Shown: piece after piece, positions 16,459-24,328 of the stretch
How positions within the stretch are numbered: the first letter of the stretch is position 1
Layout of the letters: each line of letters opens with the position of its first letter
Source: VGBV01 sp963813725
GTDB lineage: Bacteria; Actinomycetota; Thermoleophilia; Solirubrobacterales; 70-9
Direction of reading: 5' to 3'
Assembly: GCA_963813725.1 (NCBI GenBank)
Contig: CAWFAI010000016.1
Location: 1 to 64,000 of the forward strand
Length of the DNA: 64,000 bases
Notes under the pieces: model-generated
What the model was told of the DNA's origin: nothing
What the model saw: only the letters and a program-made list of their open reading frames with translations
Databases searched by the model: none
Program-made: the position numbers and the translations under genes

Positions 16459-17061
16459 GTGATGGCCATGGCCCGGGGACCGGTGATCGTCGCGACCCGA
16501 AACGAGCACAAGCTGCGCGAGCTGCGCGAGGCGCTGCCCGGAATGGAGCTGCAGCCGCTGCCCGAACGCGTCGAGCTGCCGCCGGAGGAGGGCGACACCT
16601 TCGCCGCCAACGCGCTCGGCAAGGCGCGCGCCGCCCACGCGGCCACGGGCGGGACCACGATCGCCGACGACTCCGGGATCCAGGCCGCCGCGCTCGGGGG
16701 GCGACCTGGGGTCCGCTCGGCCCGTTACGCCGGGGAGGGCGCGAGCGACGAGCAGAACCTGCGGAAGCTGCTGGACGAGCTGCGCGACGCCGCCGACAAG
16801 CGCCTGGCCTACGTCTGCGCGATCGCCCTGGTCGACGAGGACGGCGAGGAGAGGCTGTTCGAGGGCCGCTGCGCCGGGACGCTCGCCGATCCCCCGCGCG
16901 GCGAGGGTGGCTTCGGCTACGACCCCGCGTTCGTTCCCGACGAGGGCCCGCCCGGCGACGAGCGCACGATGGCCGAGCTGGAGTCCGCCGAGAAGCACGC
17001 GATCAGCCACCGCGGCCGCGCGGCCGCCGCGCTCGCCGAGCACCTCGGGGTGGCGAGGTGA
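16459..17061 (+). CDS. rdgB: dITP/XTP pyrophosphatase (RdgB/HAM1 family)
   Basis: Hydrolyses non-canonical purine NTPs (dITP, XTP) to monophosphates, keeping them out of DNA; about 200 residues. Motifs are VIVATRNEHKLRELREAL, EEGDTFAANALGKARAAH, the catalytic TIADDSGIQAAALGGRPGVRSARYAGEGASD, GEGGFGYDPAFVPDEG and the basic SHRGRAAAAL. Possible starts are GTG 16459, ATG 16462 and ATG 16468; they differ by only three residues. It lies directly behind rph, and its stop overlaps the GTG of the next gene (GTGA). Confidence 0.92.
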   Translation: MMAMARGPVIVATRNEHKLRELREALPGMELQPLPERVELPPEEGDTFAANALGKARAAHAATGGTTIADDSGIQAAALGGRPGVRSARYAGEGASDEQNLRKLLDELRDAADKRLAYVCAIALVDEDGEERLFEGRCAGTLADPPRGEGGFGYDPAFVPDEGPPGDERTMAELESAEKHAISHRGRAAAALAEHLGVAR

Positions 17062-17966
17062 CGATCACGAAGCCAGCCGCCGCGGGCGTCTCGATCGCCT
17101 CCAACGCGATCCTGATCGCGCTGAAGCTGGCGGCCGCGGCGATCACCGGGTCGATCGCGATCCTGAGCGAGGCGCTGCACTCGATGATCGACCTGGTCGC
17201 ATCGGTGATCGCGTTCGTGGCCGTGCGCAGGGCCGACGAGCCGGCCGACGAGGAGCACCCCTACGGCCATCAGAAGATCGAGAGCGTCGCCGCCTCGATC
17301 GAGGGCATGCTGATCCTGGTCGGCGCCGGGATCATCATCTTCGAGTCGGTGCGCCGCCTCGCGGGGGGCGCCGAGGTCGAGTCGCTCGGGGTCGGCATCG
17401 CGGTGATCGCCTTCTCCGCGGTCACCAACGCGGGGGTCGCCTACTTCCTGCGCAATCAGGCGCGCAAGCACTCCTCGCCCGCGCTGGCCGGGGACGCCGC
17501 CCACCTGGGCACCGACTCGCTGACCTCGCTCGGCGTGCTGGCGGGGCTGGTGCTGGTCGAGGCGACGGGGGTGGTGGCGATCGATTCGGTCGTCGCCATC
17601 ATGGTCGCCGTGGTGATCGTCACCGCCGGGGTCCGGATCATGCGCCGCGCCTCGGGGGCGCTGGTGGACGAGGCGCCCCCGCCCGAGGAGATGGACCGGA
17701 TCGAGGCGGCGATCGCCGGCGCCCGCCCGCCGGAGATGGTCGGTTACCACCGGCTGCGCGCTCGGACCGCCGGCAGCCGCCGCTACATCGACCTCCACGC
17801 CCAGTTCCGCGACGGCACCACGCTCGAGCGAGCCCACGCCGCCGCGCACGCGCTCCGCGACGCCATCGAGTCCGAGCTGCGCGACGCCGAGGTGCTGATC
17901 CACGTCGAGCCCGAGGCCTCGGCGCGCGATCCCGCCACCGAGCCCAAGCCCTACCGCGCCGGCTGA
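17058..17966 (+). CDS. Cation diffusion facilitator transporter
   Basis: Proton-coupled divalent metal exporter of the inner membrane, 302 residues. Helices II and V carry the transport-site patterns SEALHSMIDLV (HxxxD) and AHLGTDSLTS (HxxxD). Between them is the family signature EHPYGHQKIESVAASIEG. A cytoplasmic C-terminal domain follows (MVGYHRLRARTAGSRRYIDLHAQFRDG...ELRDAEVLIHVEPE). The HxxxD/HxxxD pattern is usual for Zn/Cd/Fe members, so zinc is the best guess. GTG 17058 overlaps the rdgB stop, giving a three-gene unit rph-rdgB-CDF. Confidence 0.9.
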   Translation: MTITKPAAAGVSIASNAILIALKLAAAAITGSIAILSEALHSMIDLVASVIAFVAVRRADEPADEEHPYGHQKIESVAASIEGMLILVGAGIIIFESVRRLAGGAEVESLGVGIAVIAFSAVTNAGVAYFLRNQARKHSSPALAGDAAHLGTDSLTSLGVLAGLVLVEATGVVAIDSVVAIMVAVVIVTAGVRIMRRASGALVDEAPPPEEMDRIEAAIAGARPPEMVGYHRLRARTAGSRRYIDLHAQFRDGTTLERAHAAAHALRDAIESELRDAEVLIHVEPEASARDPATEPKPYRAG

Positions 17967-17981
17967 GGGCGTCCAGGGTGA

Positions 17982-18122
17982 CTAGAGCAGGTTGACGGCG
18001 GCGGCGAGGCCGACCGCACCGACCACGATGCTGTAGCCGGTGTAGCCGCCGATCGCGAGCAGGACCACCGCGATCACGCAGATCACGATCACCGTCAGCC
18101 ATGAGCCCTGTGCCAAAGTCAC
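17982..18122 (-). CDS. Small membrane protein, unknown
   Basis: 46 residues from GTG 18122: VTLAQGSWLTVIVICVIAVVLLAIGG, then a Gly/Ala-rich second helix ending VNLL. It is nearly all membrane. No ribosome binding site is seen, and it lies between a convergent CDF gene and a divergent roadblock gene. Coding is supported by the coherent two-helix composition only. Confidence 0.45.
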   Translation of the reverse strand: MTLAQGSWLTVIVICVIAVVLLAIGGYTGYSIVVGAVGLAAAVNLL

Positions 18123-18128
18123 GCCCGC

Positions 18129-18134
18129 TATTTT
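18129..18134 (+). promoter_or_regulatory. -10 box, leaderless, for the roadblock gene
   Basis: TATTTT lies 6 bases before ATG 18141, with no ribosome binding site. Confidence 0.55.
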
Positions 18135-18140
18135 GACTTC

Positions 18141-18494
18141 ATGAGCGACTTCGGGGCGGCGACCCTCACCGACCCTCGCCAGGCGGTCGCGTATCTCGAG
18201 GAGATCTCGCCCGAGATGCGCGGCTGCGCGATCCTCGATTCCAGCGGCGAGGTGCTGGCCTCGAGCGGCGAGGGCGGCGCCTGGCGGGAGGCGGCCTCCG
18301 AGCTGCTGGAGGCGGCGGACTCGGCGGGCGGCGGGCAGTCTGCGCATTCGCACGTCGCGACGGGGGACGGCGAGGTCTTCTGCGTGCGCCACGAAGGCCT
18401 CGTCGCGGTGGCCGTGACCGAGCGCTTCGTGCTGGCATCGCTGATGCTGTTCGACCTGCGCGCCGTCCTGCGCGGGCTCGCGGCCGGGGGCTGA
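18141..18494 (+). CDS. Roadblock/LC7-like domain protein
   Basis: 117 residues. The pattern PRQAVAYLEEISPEMRGCAILDSSGEVLASSG...AHSHVATGDGEVFCVRHEGLVAVAVTERFVLASLMLFDLRAVL has the β-sheet core and helices of roadblock/LC7 proteins, which usually regulate small GTPases or polarity in bacteria. No partner GTPase is nearby, unlike actinobacterial conservons. It is followed after 23 bases by a small unknown gene that may be its partner. Confidence 0.65.
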   Translation: MSDFGAATLTDPRQAVAYLEEISPEMRGCAILDSSGEVLASSGEGGAWREAASELLEAADSAGGGQSAHSHVATGDGEVFCVRHEGLVAVAVTERFVLASLMLFDLRAVLRGLAAGG

Positions 18495-18517
18495 CGCTGC
18501 CCCCGAAGCCGCACAGG

Positions 18518-18784
18518 GTGCTGCTGGACCGGGTCTCGGGCTACGCCGACGAGGCCGCGGCGTACCTGCGCCGCCGCCGGCACCTGCGCAAGCCGTTCGC
18601 CAGGGTGCACTACCCGGGCGGCCGCTCGGTCGCCTACGGCTCTGACACCGACGAGGGCAAGGCGCTGTTCCTCGCCGCCTCGCACGTGATCGACGTCGGC
18701 GGCCCTCCGCGGCCCGAGGCCAGGCAGGCCCGCGCCGGCGCCCCGCCCCCGGCCAAGCAGGCGTCGGCGGGGGACGATCCCTAG
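18518..18784 (+). CDS. Small protein of unknown function downstream of the roadblock gene
   Basis: 88 residues from GTG 18518. The first 60 are mixed α/β (VSGYADEAAAYLRRRRHLRKPFARVHYPGGRSVAYGSDTDEGKALFLAASHVIDVG); the tail is Pro/Ala-rich. I do not recognise it. It follows the roadblock gene closely on the same strand, so co-expression is likely. The start is uncertain, because CTG 18491 is also in frame and overlaps the previous stop. Confidence 0.5.
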   Translation: MLLDRVSGYADEAAAYLRRRRHLRKPFARVHYPGGRSVAYGSDTDEGKALFLAASHVIDVGGPPRPEARQARAGAPPPAKQASAGDDP

Positions 18785-18892
18785 CCAGCGAGTGCGACCA
18801 GCGGCCGCCCGGGCTGGTTAGTGGCGCGAACGCATTGGCTCCGGAGGCGGTGTTACTGTCGCGCCGACTCCGACTTCCGAGGAGGCAACGAC

Positions 18893-19177
18893 GTGACGAA
18901 GGCTGAGTTCTTGGACGTTCTCGCGAGTGACAACCGGATCGAGAACAAGAAGAAGGCGGGCGCCGCGGTTGACGCCGTGCTCGACGCGATCAGCGACGTG
19001 CTCGCCAAGGGGGGCAACGTGAACTTCACCGGCTTCGGGAAGTTCGCCGTGGCCGAGAGAGGGCCCCGGCAGGGCGTGAACCCACGCACCGGGGAGCGAA
19101 TCCACATCCCCGGCGGCAAGGTGCCCCGTTTCTCCGCCGGCTCCGGCCTGAAGAAGAAGGTCAAGGGCGGCGGCTGA
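18893..19177 (+). CDS. hup: HU family DNA-binding protein
   Basis: Nucleoid protein, 94 residues. GTG 18893 follows GAGGAGG by 8 bases. A conventional -10 (TACTGT, 18854-18859) gives it a real 5' leader, unlike many neighbours. The sequence is TKAEFLDVLASDNRIENKKKAGAAVDAVLDAISDVLAKGGNVNFTGFGKF and then the β-arm with GVNPRTGERIHIPGGKVPRFSAG, including the DNA-intercalating Pro in NPRTG. It ends after a short basic tail (LKKKVKGGG) and lacks the long Lys/Ala-rich C-terminal extension of mycobacterial and streptomycete HupB. Confidence 0.93.
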   Translation: MTKAEFLDVLASDNRIENKKKAGAAVDAVLDAISDVLAKGGNVNFTGFGKFAVAERGPRQGVNPRTGERIHIPGGKVPRFSAGSGLKKKVKGGG

Positions 19178-19187
19178 GGGCAGCGCG

Positions 19188-20060
19188 AACCCCTTCGCCG
19201 ACCGGCTCGCGGCGCTCACGCAGGAGCGCCGCAGCCAGGTCTGCCTGGGCATAGATCCCGACCCGGCCGCGCTGCCCGCGAACGGCGACGGTGACGGCGA
19301 GCCGGCCCAGCGCGCCGCGTCCGGAATCGCCCGGCAGGCGGCGCGGCTGATCGAGCTGGCGGGACCCGCGTGCGTCGCGGTCAAACCCCAGCTTGCGTGC
19401 TTCGAGCGCCTCGGCGCCCCCGGGTGGGCGGCGCTGGACGAGGTCATCGCCGCGGCCCGCGAGGCGGGGCTGCTGGTGCTGGCCGACGGCAAGCGCGGCG
19501 ACGTTCCAACGACCGCCGCGGCCTACGCACAGGCGCTGGTGGGCGAGACCACGACCCCGTGGGGACCGGCCCCCGGCCTCGGCGTCGACGCATTCACGGC
19601 CAACCCGCTGCTGGGGGGCGACTCGCTGGAGCCGCTGATCGAGTCCGCCGCCGAGCGCGGCGCCGGGGTCTTCAGCCTGGTGCGGACGTCCAACCCGGGG
19701 GCGGCCGACGTCCAGGACCGCCAGGTCGAAGGGCGGCCTCTGCATGAGCTGCTGGCGGAGATCGTCGCCGAGAGGGCTCCCAGGCTCGCGGGCAGGGACG
19801 GCCTCAGCGGCATGGGGGCGGTCGTAGGGGCGACGGCCCCCGAGCACCTGGGGCGGATGCGCGAGCTGATGCCCGACTCGATCTTCCTCATCCCGGGGGT
19901 CGGCGCCCAAGGGGGGAAGCCGCAGGAGCTGGGCCCGGCCCTGGCGCCGGGGCGCCCGGCCTCGATCCTGGTGGCGGCGGCGCGCAGCATCGCCGGCGCC
20001 GCTGACCCCGCGGCGGCGGCCGAGGAGCTTCGCGCCGTCCTCTGGGGTCTGGATGACTGA
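19188..20060 (+). CDS. pyrF: Orotidine 5'-phosphate decarboxylase (start unresolved)
   Basis: Last step of UMP synthesis. Recognisable protein starts at NPFADRLAALTQERRSQVCLGIDPDP near 19188. The catalytic array is DGKRGD, with the upstream Lys in CVAVKPQLACFE and the phosphate-binding IPGVGAQGG and AAARSI. The length (about 290 residues) and DGKRGD fit the longer, mycobacterial type of PyrF. No ATG, GTG or TTG lies in frame between the in-frame stop at 19149 and the conserved region, so either a one-base error hides the start near the hup stop or an unusual codon is used. It lies directly behind hup. Confidence 0.85.
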   Translation, partial: NPFADRLAALTQERRSQVCLGIDPDPAALPANGDGDGEPAQRAASGIARQAARLIELAGPACVAVKPQLACFERLGAPGWAALDEVIAAAREAGLLVLADGKRGDVPTTAAAYAQALVGETTTPWGPAPGLGVDAFTANPLLGGDSLEPLIESAAERGAGVFSLVRTSNPGAADVQDRQVEGRPLHELLAEIVAERAPRLAGRDGLSGMGAVVGATAPEHLGRMRELMPDSIFLIPGVGAQGGKPQELGPALAPGRPASILVAAARSIAGAADPAAAAEELRAVLWGLDD

Positions 20061-20079
20061 TCCCACGACCACGCCGGGG

Positions 20080-20085
20080 TAGATT
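20080..20085 (+). promoter_or_regulatory. -10 box, leaderless, for the LysM gene
   Basis: TAGATT lies 11 bases before ATG 20097. Confidence 0.45.
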
Positions 20086-20096
20086 TCCAGGCCGCC

Positions 20097-20549
20097 ATGT
20101 CCAAGGGCAAGCCCAACTACGTGGCCCGCGTGGCCGCGGTGCTCGCGCTGTTCGCCGCCTTCGCGCTGGTGATCGCGACGATCGCGACCAGCGGCGGCGA
20201 AGATGACGGCGAGGACACCAAGACGAACGCCGAGAAGACCGGGGTCACCAAGAAGGGGGACAGGGCGCTGGAGCGGGGGGTCTGGGTCGTGCAGGACGGG
20301 GACACGCTCGTATCCATCTCCGAGGAGACCGGGATCGACCTCGACGAGCTGGTCGAGCTCAACTCGGACATCGATCCCCAGGCGCTGATCGCGGGCCAGC
20401 GGATCTCGCTGCGCGTGGGCCAGGCCGGCGAGGGGGACGATGACTCGACCACCACCGGGACGGACGAGGAACCCGCCGACGAGTTCGGCGACGGCAGCGT
20501 CGGCGACGACGAAAACTCCAGCTCCAGCGACGGAATCTCATCGCCGTAG
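20097..20549 (+). CDS. LysM domain membrane-anchored protein
   Basis: 150 residues: a short cytoplasmic start (MSKGKPNYVARVAA), one signal anchor (LALFAAFALVIATIATS), an acidic linker, then one LysM domain (WVVQDGDTLVSISEETGIDLDELVELNSDIDPQALIAGQRISL) and a Thr/Asp/Ser-rich tail. LysM binds peptidoglycan, so the protein sits on the outer face of the membrane in the wall. It is followed after 5 bases by a D,D-carboxypeptidase gene, so both probably serve wall remodelling. Confidence 0.85.
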   Translation: MSKGKPNYVARVAAVLALFAAFALVIATIATSGGEDDGEDTKTNAEKTGVTKKGDRALERGVWVVQDGDTLVSISEETGIDLDELVELNSDIDPQALIAGQRISLRVGQAGEGDDDSTTTGTDEEPADEFGDGSVGDDENSSSSDGISSP

Positions 20550-20554
20550 GCCCC

Positions 20555-22015
20555 GTGGCGAGGAGCGGAACAGCTCGGCGGGCCGCGGCCCTGCGGCGGC
20601 TCGCGGCGGCCGGTGCGGCGCTGCTGGCGCTGGTGCCGGCGACCGCGCTGTCGCAGGGAGGCCAGCCCGCGCCCGGCCCCGCGGCCAAGGAGCAGCCCGC
20701 GAAGAAGAAGGGGGGGAAGGCCCAGCCCGCCGGCCCCCCGAGGCTCGACGCCCGCGCATGGATCCTGGTCGATCCCCGCGACGACGCGGTGCTGGCCTCG
20801 AGCGCCCCGCACAGGGAGCTGCCCATCGCCAGCGCCACCAAGCTGATGACCGCCCGCCTGGCGCTCGAGCGCCTGCGCCCCAACGAGACCCTGAGGGCGC
20901 CGCCGTACCAGGCGCTGGCGGCCGAGTCGCTGCTGGGCCTGCGCGCCGGCGAGAAGATGACGGTGCGGGACCTGCTCTACGCGCTGGTGTTGGAGAGCGC
21001 CAACGACGCGGCGGCGACGATCGCCACCGGGGTGGCCGGGTCGGTGCCTCGCTTCGTGAACCGGATGAACCGCGAGGCCGCGGCCCTGGGCCTGGAGGAC
21101 ACGAGCTATGCCAACCCGATCGGCCTGGACGCGGCCGCCAACCACTCCAGCGCCGCCGACCTGGCGGAGCTGGCCGGGCTGCTGCTGAAGAACCGTCTGT
21201 TCTCGCGGATCTCGGACACGCAGGTGGTGACCCTGCGCAGCGGCGACTCACCGCGCCGGATCGACACCCGCAACACCCTGCTCAACCTCGACCCCAGCGC
21301 GAACGGCGTCAAGACCGGGCACACCCTGGGGGCGGGATACGTCCTGGTCGGCTCGGCCACCCGCGACGGGACGCGGCTCGTCTCGGCCGTGCTGGGCGCC
21401 CGCAGCGAGGCGGCCCGCGACGCGGAGACCCTCGAGCTGCTCGACTACGGCTTCTCGCTCTATCGCCCCAGCACGCCGGTGAAGCGCGGGGAGGAGCTGG
21501 CCGATCCCGCGCTCGACTACCGCGACGAGCGGCTGGCGCTGGTCGCCCGCCGGCCCATCCAGGTCTCGGCCCGCGAGGGCCAGCCGGTCAGGACGAGGGT
21601 CGAGGCGCCTGAGGAGGTCAGCGGCGCGGTCGAGCAGGGGGAGTCGCTGGGCCGCGCGGTGGTGACCGTCGACGGCAGGGTCGCGGGCGCGACCGCCCTG
21701 GTCGCGGCCGAGAGCGTCGAGGCGGCGACCCTGCTCGACAAGGCCGCCTCGGCGCTCCAGAATCCAGCGATCTTGCTGGCCGCCGGGCTGTTCGTGATAG
21801 TTGTAGTGCTGCTGCTGGCGCTGCGGGGCAGGCGTCCCCGGGCCGGCGGCGAAACCGAACCGCCGCCCGAGCCGCAGGTCGAGCCCAAGGCCAAGAAGCG
21901 GGGATGGCGCCGGGAACGGGGACCGCCAGAGCGGACCCCGGAGGAGAGACGGCAGATGCACGAGGAGCGGATGCGCAGGAGGCGTCAGCGGTCAGGTGGA
22001 GGGGACGCCGAATGA
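20555..22015 (+). CDS. D-alanyl-D-alanine carboxypeptidase (S11), C-terminally anchored
   Basis: Low-molecular-weight penicillin-binding protein that trims the terminal D-Ala of peptidoglycan stem peptides. 486 residues from GTG 20555. It has a signal peptide, then the S11 catalytic motifs SATK (Ser93), SAN in LVLESANDAAATIA and KTG in GVKTGHTLGAGYVLVGSA. A C-terminal β-domain (TPVKRGEELADPALDY...), a membrane helix (AILLAAGLFVIVVVLLLAL) and a very basic cytoplasmic tail (KAKKRGWRRERGPPERTPEERRQ...) follow. It overlaps the next gene by ATGA. Confidence 0.9.
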   Translation: MARSGTARRAAALRRLAAAGAALLALVPATALSQGGQPAPGPAAKEQPAKKKGGKAQPAGPPRLDARAWILVDPRDDAVLASSAPHRELPIASATKLMTARLALERLRPNETLRAPPYQALAAESLLGLRAGEKMTVRDLLYALVLESANDAAATIATGVAGSVPRFVNRMNREAAALGLEDTSYANPIGLDAAANHSSAADLAELAGLLLKNRLFSRISDTQVVTLRSGDSPRRIDTRNTLLNLDPSANGVKTGHTLGAGYVLVGSATRDGTRLVSAVLGARSEAARDAETLELLDYGFSLYRPSTPVKRGEELADPALDYRDERLALVARRPIQVSAREGQPVRTRVEAPEEVSGAVEQGESLGRAVVTVDGRVAGATALVAAESVEAATLLDKAASALQNPAILLAAGLFVIVVVLLLALRGRRPRAGGETEPPPEPQVEPKAKKRGWRRERGPPERTPEERRQMHEERMRRRRQRSGGGDAE

Positions 22016-22971
22016 TCCTTACGGTCACCCTCAACGCCGCGATCGACCGCACCGTCGCCGTCCCAAGCTTCCGTCAGGGCAACCGGCACCGGGCGGTCGA
22101 GGCCAGCACCGCCGCGGGCGGCAAGGGCGTCAACGTCGCTCGCGCGCTGAAGCTGCTGGACCGCCCCGTGATCGCCACCGGGCTCGCCGGAGGGCCCACC
22201 GGCGCGCGGCTGATGGAGCGGATGGCCGAGGAGTCGATCCTCACGGACTTCACCTGGATCGCCGGTGAGTCCCGCACCAACCTCGCCGTGATCGACCCGA
22301 CCTCTGGCGAACAGACCGAGATCAACGAGCGCGGTCCCGAGGTCACCGCCACCGAGCTCGAGCGCTTCCTCGAGAAGCTGCTCTATCTGGCGCGCGGCGC
22401 CAGCATCTGCGTCATCGCCGGCAGCGCGCCTCCCTCGGTGCCGACCTCGTTCGCGACGCGCATGGTCGCCGACCTGAAGCAGGCTGGGGTGGAGACGATC
22501 CTCGATACCGAGGGCGAGCCGCTCACGGCCGGCCTGCGCGCCGGCCCGGCCGCGGTCACCCCGAACGCGAGCGAGGCCGAGGGCGCCGTCGGCCACGAGT
22601 TCAACGACCGCGAGGACCTGCTGGCAGGTCTGCGCGAGCTGGTCGAGCTGGGCGCCGGCGAGGCCGTTGTCACCCAGGAGGAGGGCTGCGTGGCCTCGCT
22701 GCTGGAGGGCTCCGAGCGCGGTTTCTACGAGGCGACCGCCCCGGCCCTGGAGCCGATCGCCGCGGTCGGTTCGGGGGACGCGTTCCTGGCCGGCTTCACC
22801 GCCGCCCGCTTCGACGGCCGTCCGCCGCAGGAGTGCCTGCGGCTCGCGGTCGCCTGCGGGGCCGAGTCCACCCAGCACTTCGGCGCCGGCACCATTGACC
22901 CCGAGGAGGTCGCACGGCTGGCCGAGCGGGTCGAGGTGAAGGCGCTGGACGCGGCCACGGCGGTGCGCTGA
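22012..22971 (+). CDS. PfkB-family sugar-phosphate kinase (1-phosphofructokinase-like)
   Basis: 319-residue ribokinase-fold enzyme starting MILTVTLNAAIDRTVAV, the usual opening of FruK/LacC kinases. Next come STAAGGKGVNVARALKLL (first PfkB signature) and AVGSGDAFLAGFTAARFDG (second signature, with the catalytic Asp and anion hole). The substrate is probably fructose 1-phosphate or tagatose 6-phosphate; no PTS gene is nearby to decide. ATG 22012 overlaps the carboxypeptidase stop. Transcription then meets the hairpin and terminator before guaB3. Confidence 0.85.
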   Translation: MILTVTLNAAIDRTVAVPSFRQGNRHRAVEASTAAGGKGVNVARALKLLDRPVIATGLAGGPTGARLMERMAEESILTDFTWIAGESRTNLAVIDPTSGEQTEINERGPEVTATELERFLEKLLYLARGASICVIAGSAPPSVPTSFATRMVADLKQAGVETILDTEGEPLTAGLRAGPAAVTPNASEAEGAVGHEFNDREDLLAGLRELVELGAGEAVVTQEEGCVASLLEGSERGFYEATAPALEPIAAVGSGDAFLAGFTAARFDGRPPQECLRLAVACGAESTQHFGAGTIDPEEVARLAERVEVKALDAATAVR

Positions 22972-23017
22972 CGCGCGCCGCCCGGGGTGGCGGGTTGCCC
23001 GCTGTTATCCTCGGTGA

Positions 23018-23094
23018 GGCGTTGGAGCGAGGCTCAGACAACGCCGCAAACAGCGGTATCTCGCAGTTTTCGCCCCGGCTAGCCGGGGCTTTTT
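23018..23094 (+). promoter_or_regulatory. Three-hairpin leader ending in a terminator, upstream of guaB3-guaA
   Basis: Hairpin 1 is GGCGTTG...CAACGCC (23018-23045) with an inner GAGC/GCTC stem. Hairpin 2 is AAAC-A-GCG...CGC-A-GTTT (23048-23069). Hairpin 3 is a perfect terminator stem, CCCCGGC/GCCGGGG, followed by CTTTTT (23073-23094). A -10-like TATCCT (23006-23011) precedes hairpin 1, while no promoter is visible in the 28 bases between the T-tract and the guaB3 ATG. guaB3 therefore seems to depend on read-through of this element, as with an attenuator or riboswitch. It could simply end the kinase operon. No known riboswitch class is recognised. Confidence 0.55.
23073..23094 (+). terminator. 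Rho-independent terminator in the guaB3 leader
   Basis: CCCCGGCTAGCCGGGG forms a strong stem, followed at once by CTTTTT. It lies 28 bases before the guaB3 start. Confidence 0.8.
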
Positions 23095-23122
23095 CGTCCG
23101 CGAACGAACGTAGGGTGAGTTG

Positions 23123-24328
23123 ATGGAGATCGAAATCGGCCGCGGCAAGAAGGCTCGCCGGGCCTACGGGTTCGACGACATCGCCATCGTGCCTTCGCGC
23201 AGGACGCGCGATCCCGACGACATCGACATCACCTGGACGCTCGGTCCCTATCGCTTCGACCTGCCGCTGGTCGCGTCGGCGATGGACGGCGTCGTCAGCC
23301 CGGAGACCGCGGGCATCATCGGCAAGCTCGGCGGCCTCGCCGTGCTCAACCTCGAGGGCATCTGGTCCCGCTACGAGGACGCCGACGCCAAGCTCGAAGA
23401 GATCGCCTCGTCCCCGACCGAGGTCGCGACCCGGACGATGCAGGAGATCTATGCCGAGCCCGTCAAGCCCGAGCTGATCGCAAAGCGGGTCGAGGAGATC
23501 AAGTCCCAGGGCGTCGTCGCCGCGGGCTCGCTGACGCCGCAGAAGGTCGCCGACTTCCACGAGGTCGCGATCGAGGCGGGCCTCGACATCCTCGTCGTGC
23601 AGGGCACGGTGATCTCGGCCGAGCACGTCAGCGAGCAGTCCGAGCCGCTGAACCTGAAGGAGTTCATCTCCGAGGTCTCGGTTCCCTGCGTCGTCGGTGG
23701 CTGCGCCTCATACAACACCGGCCTGCACCTGATGCGGACCGGCGCGGTCGGCGTCCTGGTGGGCGTCGGTCCCGGCGCCGCCTGCACCACCCGCGGCGTG
23801 CTGGGGCTCGGCGTCCCCCAGGCGACCGCCATCGCCGACGTCGCCGCCGCCCGCTCCCAGCACATGATGGAGGCGGGCCAGTACTGCAACGTGATCGCCG
23901 ACGGCGGCATGCGCACCGGCGGCGACGTCTCCAAGGCGATCGCGGTGGGCGCCGACGCCGTCATGATCGGCTCGCCGCTGGCCCGCGCCGAGGAGGCCCC
24001 CGGCCGCGGCTTCCACTGGGGGATGGCGACCTTCCACCCATCGCTGCCGCGGGGGGCGCGCGTCGCCACCAAGCAGGACGGCACCCTGGAGCAGATCCTG
24101 ATGGGCCCGGCCCAGGAGAACGACGGGACCTTCAACCTGATGGGCGCGCTGCGGACCTCGATGGCCACCTGCGGCTACGCCGACATCCCCGAGTTCCACC
24201 GCGCCGAGGTGATGGTGGCGCCGGCCCTGCAGTCCGAGGGCAAGCAGCTCCAGCACGAGCAGTCGGTCGGCATGGGCTCCAACGGCAAGGCGGCCGTCGA
24301 CACGGGGGTCGCGCTCTCGGATGACTGA
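23123..24328 (+). CDS. guaB3: IMP dehydrogenase-related protein, GuaB3 type
   Basis: TIM-barrel enzyme of the IMPDH/GMP reductase family, 401 residues, without the CBS pair of classical GuaB. The catalytic loop is GPGAACTTRG (Cys221). Also present are the SAMDGVVSPETAG start of the barrel, ADGGMRTGGDVSKAIAVGADAVMIGSPLARAEEAPG, and a flap/C-terminal region (RGARVATKQDGTLEQILMGP). It should oxidise IMP to XMP in GMP synthesis, or act in a closely related purine step. The start at ATG 23123 is supported by AGGGTGAG just upstream. It overlaps guaA by 8 bases, so the two act in sequence. Confidence 0.88.
   Translation: MEIEIGRGKKARRAYGFDDIAIVPSRRTRDPDDIDITWTLGPYRFDLPLVASAMDGVVSPETAGIIGKLGGLAVLNLEGIWSRYEDADAKLEEIASSPTEVATRTMQEIYAEPVKPELIAKRVEEIKSQGVVAAGSLTPQKVADFHEVAIEAGLDILVVQGTVISAEHVSEQSEPLNLKEFISEVSVPCVVGGCASYNTGLHLMRTGAVGVLVGVGPGAACTTRGVLGLGVPQATAIADVAAARSQHMMEAGQYCNVIADGGMRTGGDVSKAIAVGADAVMIGSPLARAEEAPGRGFHWGMATFHPSLPRGARVATKQDGTLEQILMGPAQENDGTFNLMGALRTSMATCGYADIPEFHRAEVMVAPALQSEGKQLQHEQSVGMGSNGKAAVDTGVALSDD

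Noticed and set aside
15661..17043. A 460-codon open frame opposite rph and rdgB
   Set aside because: Both forward genes are clear family members, and the reverse product shows no domain.
23018..23094. Guanine, PRPP or ppGpp riboswitch
   Set aside because: The conserved cores of these classes are not seen; only hairpins are. Reported instead as an unclassified leader.
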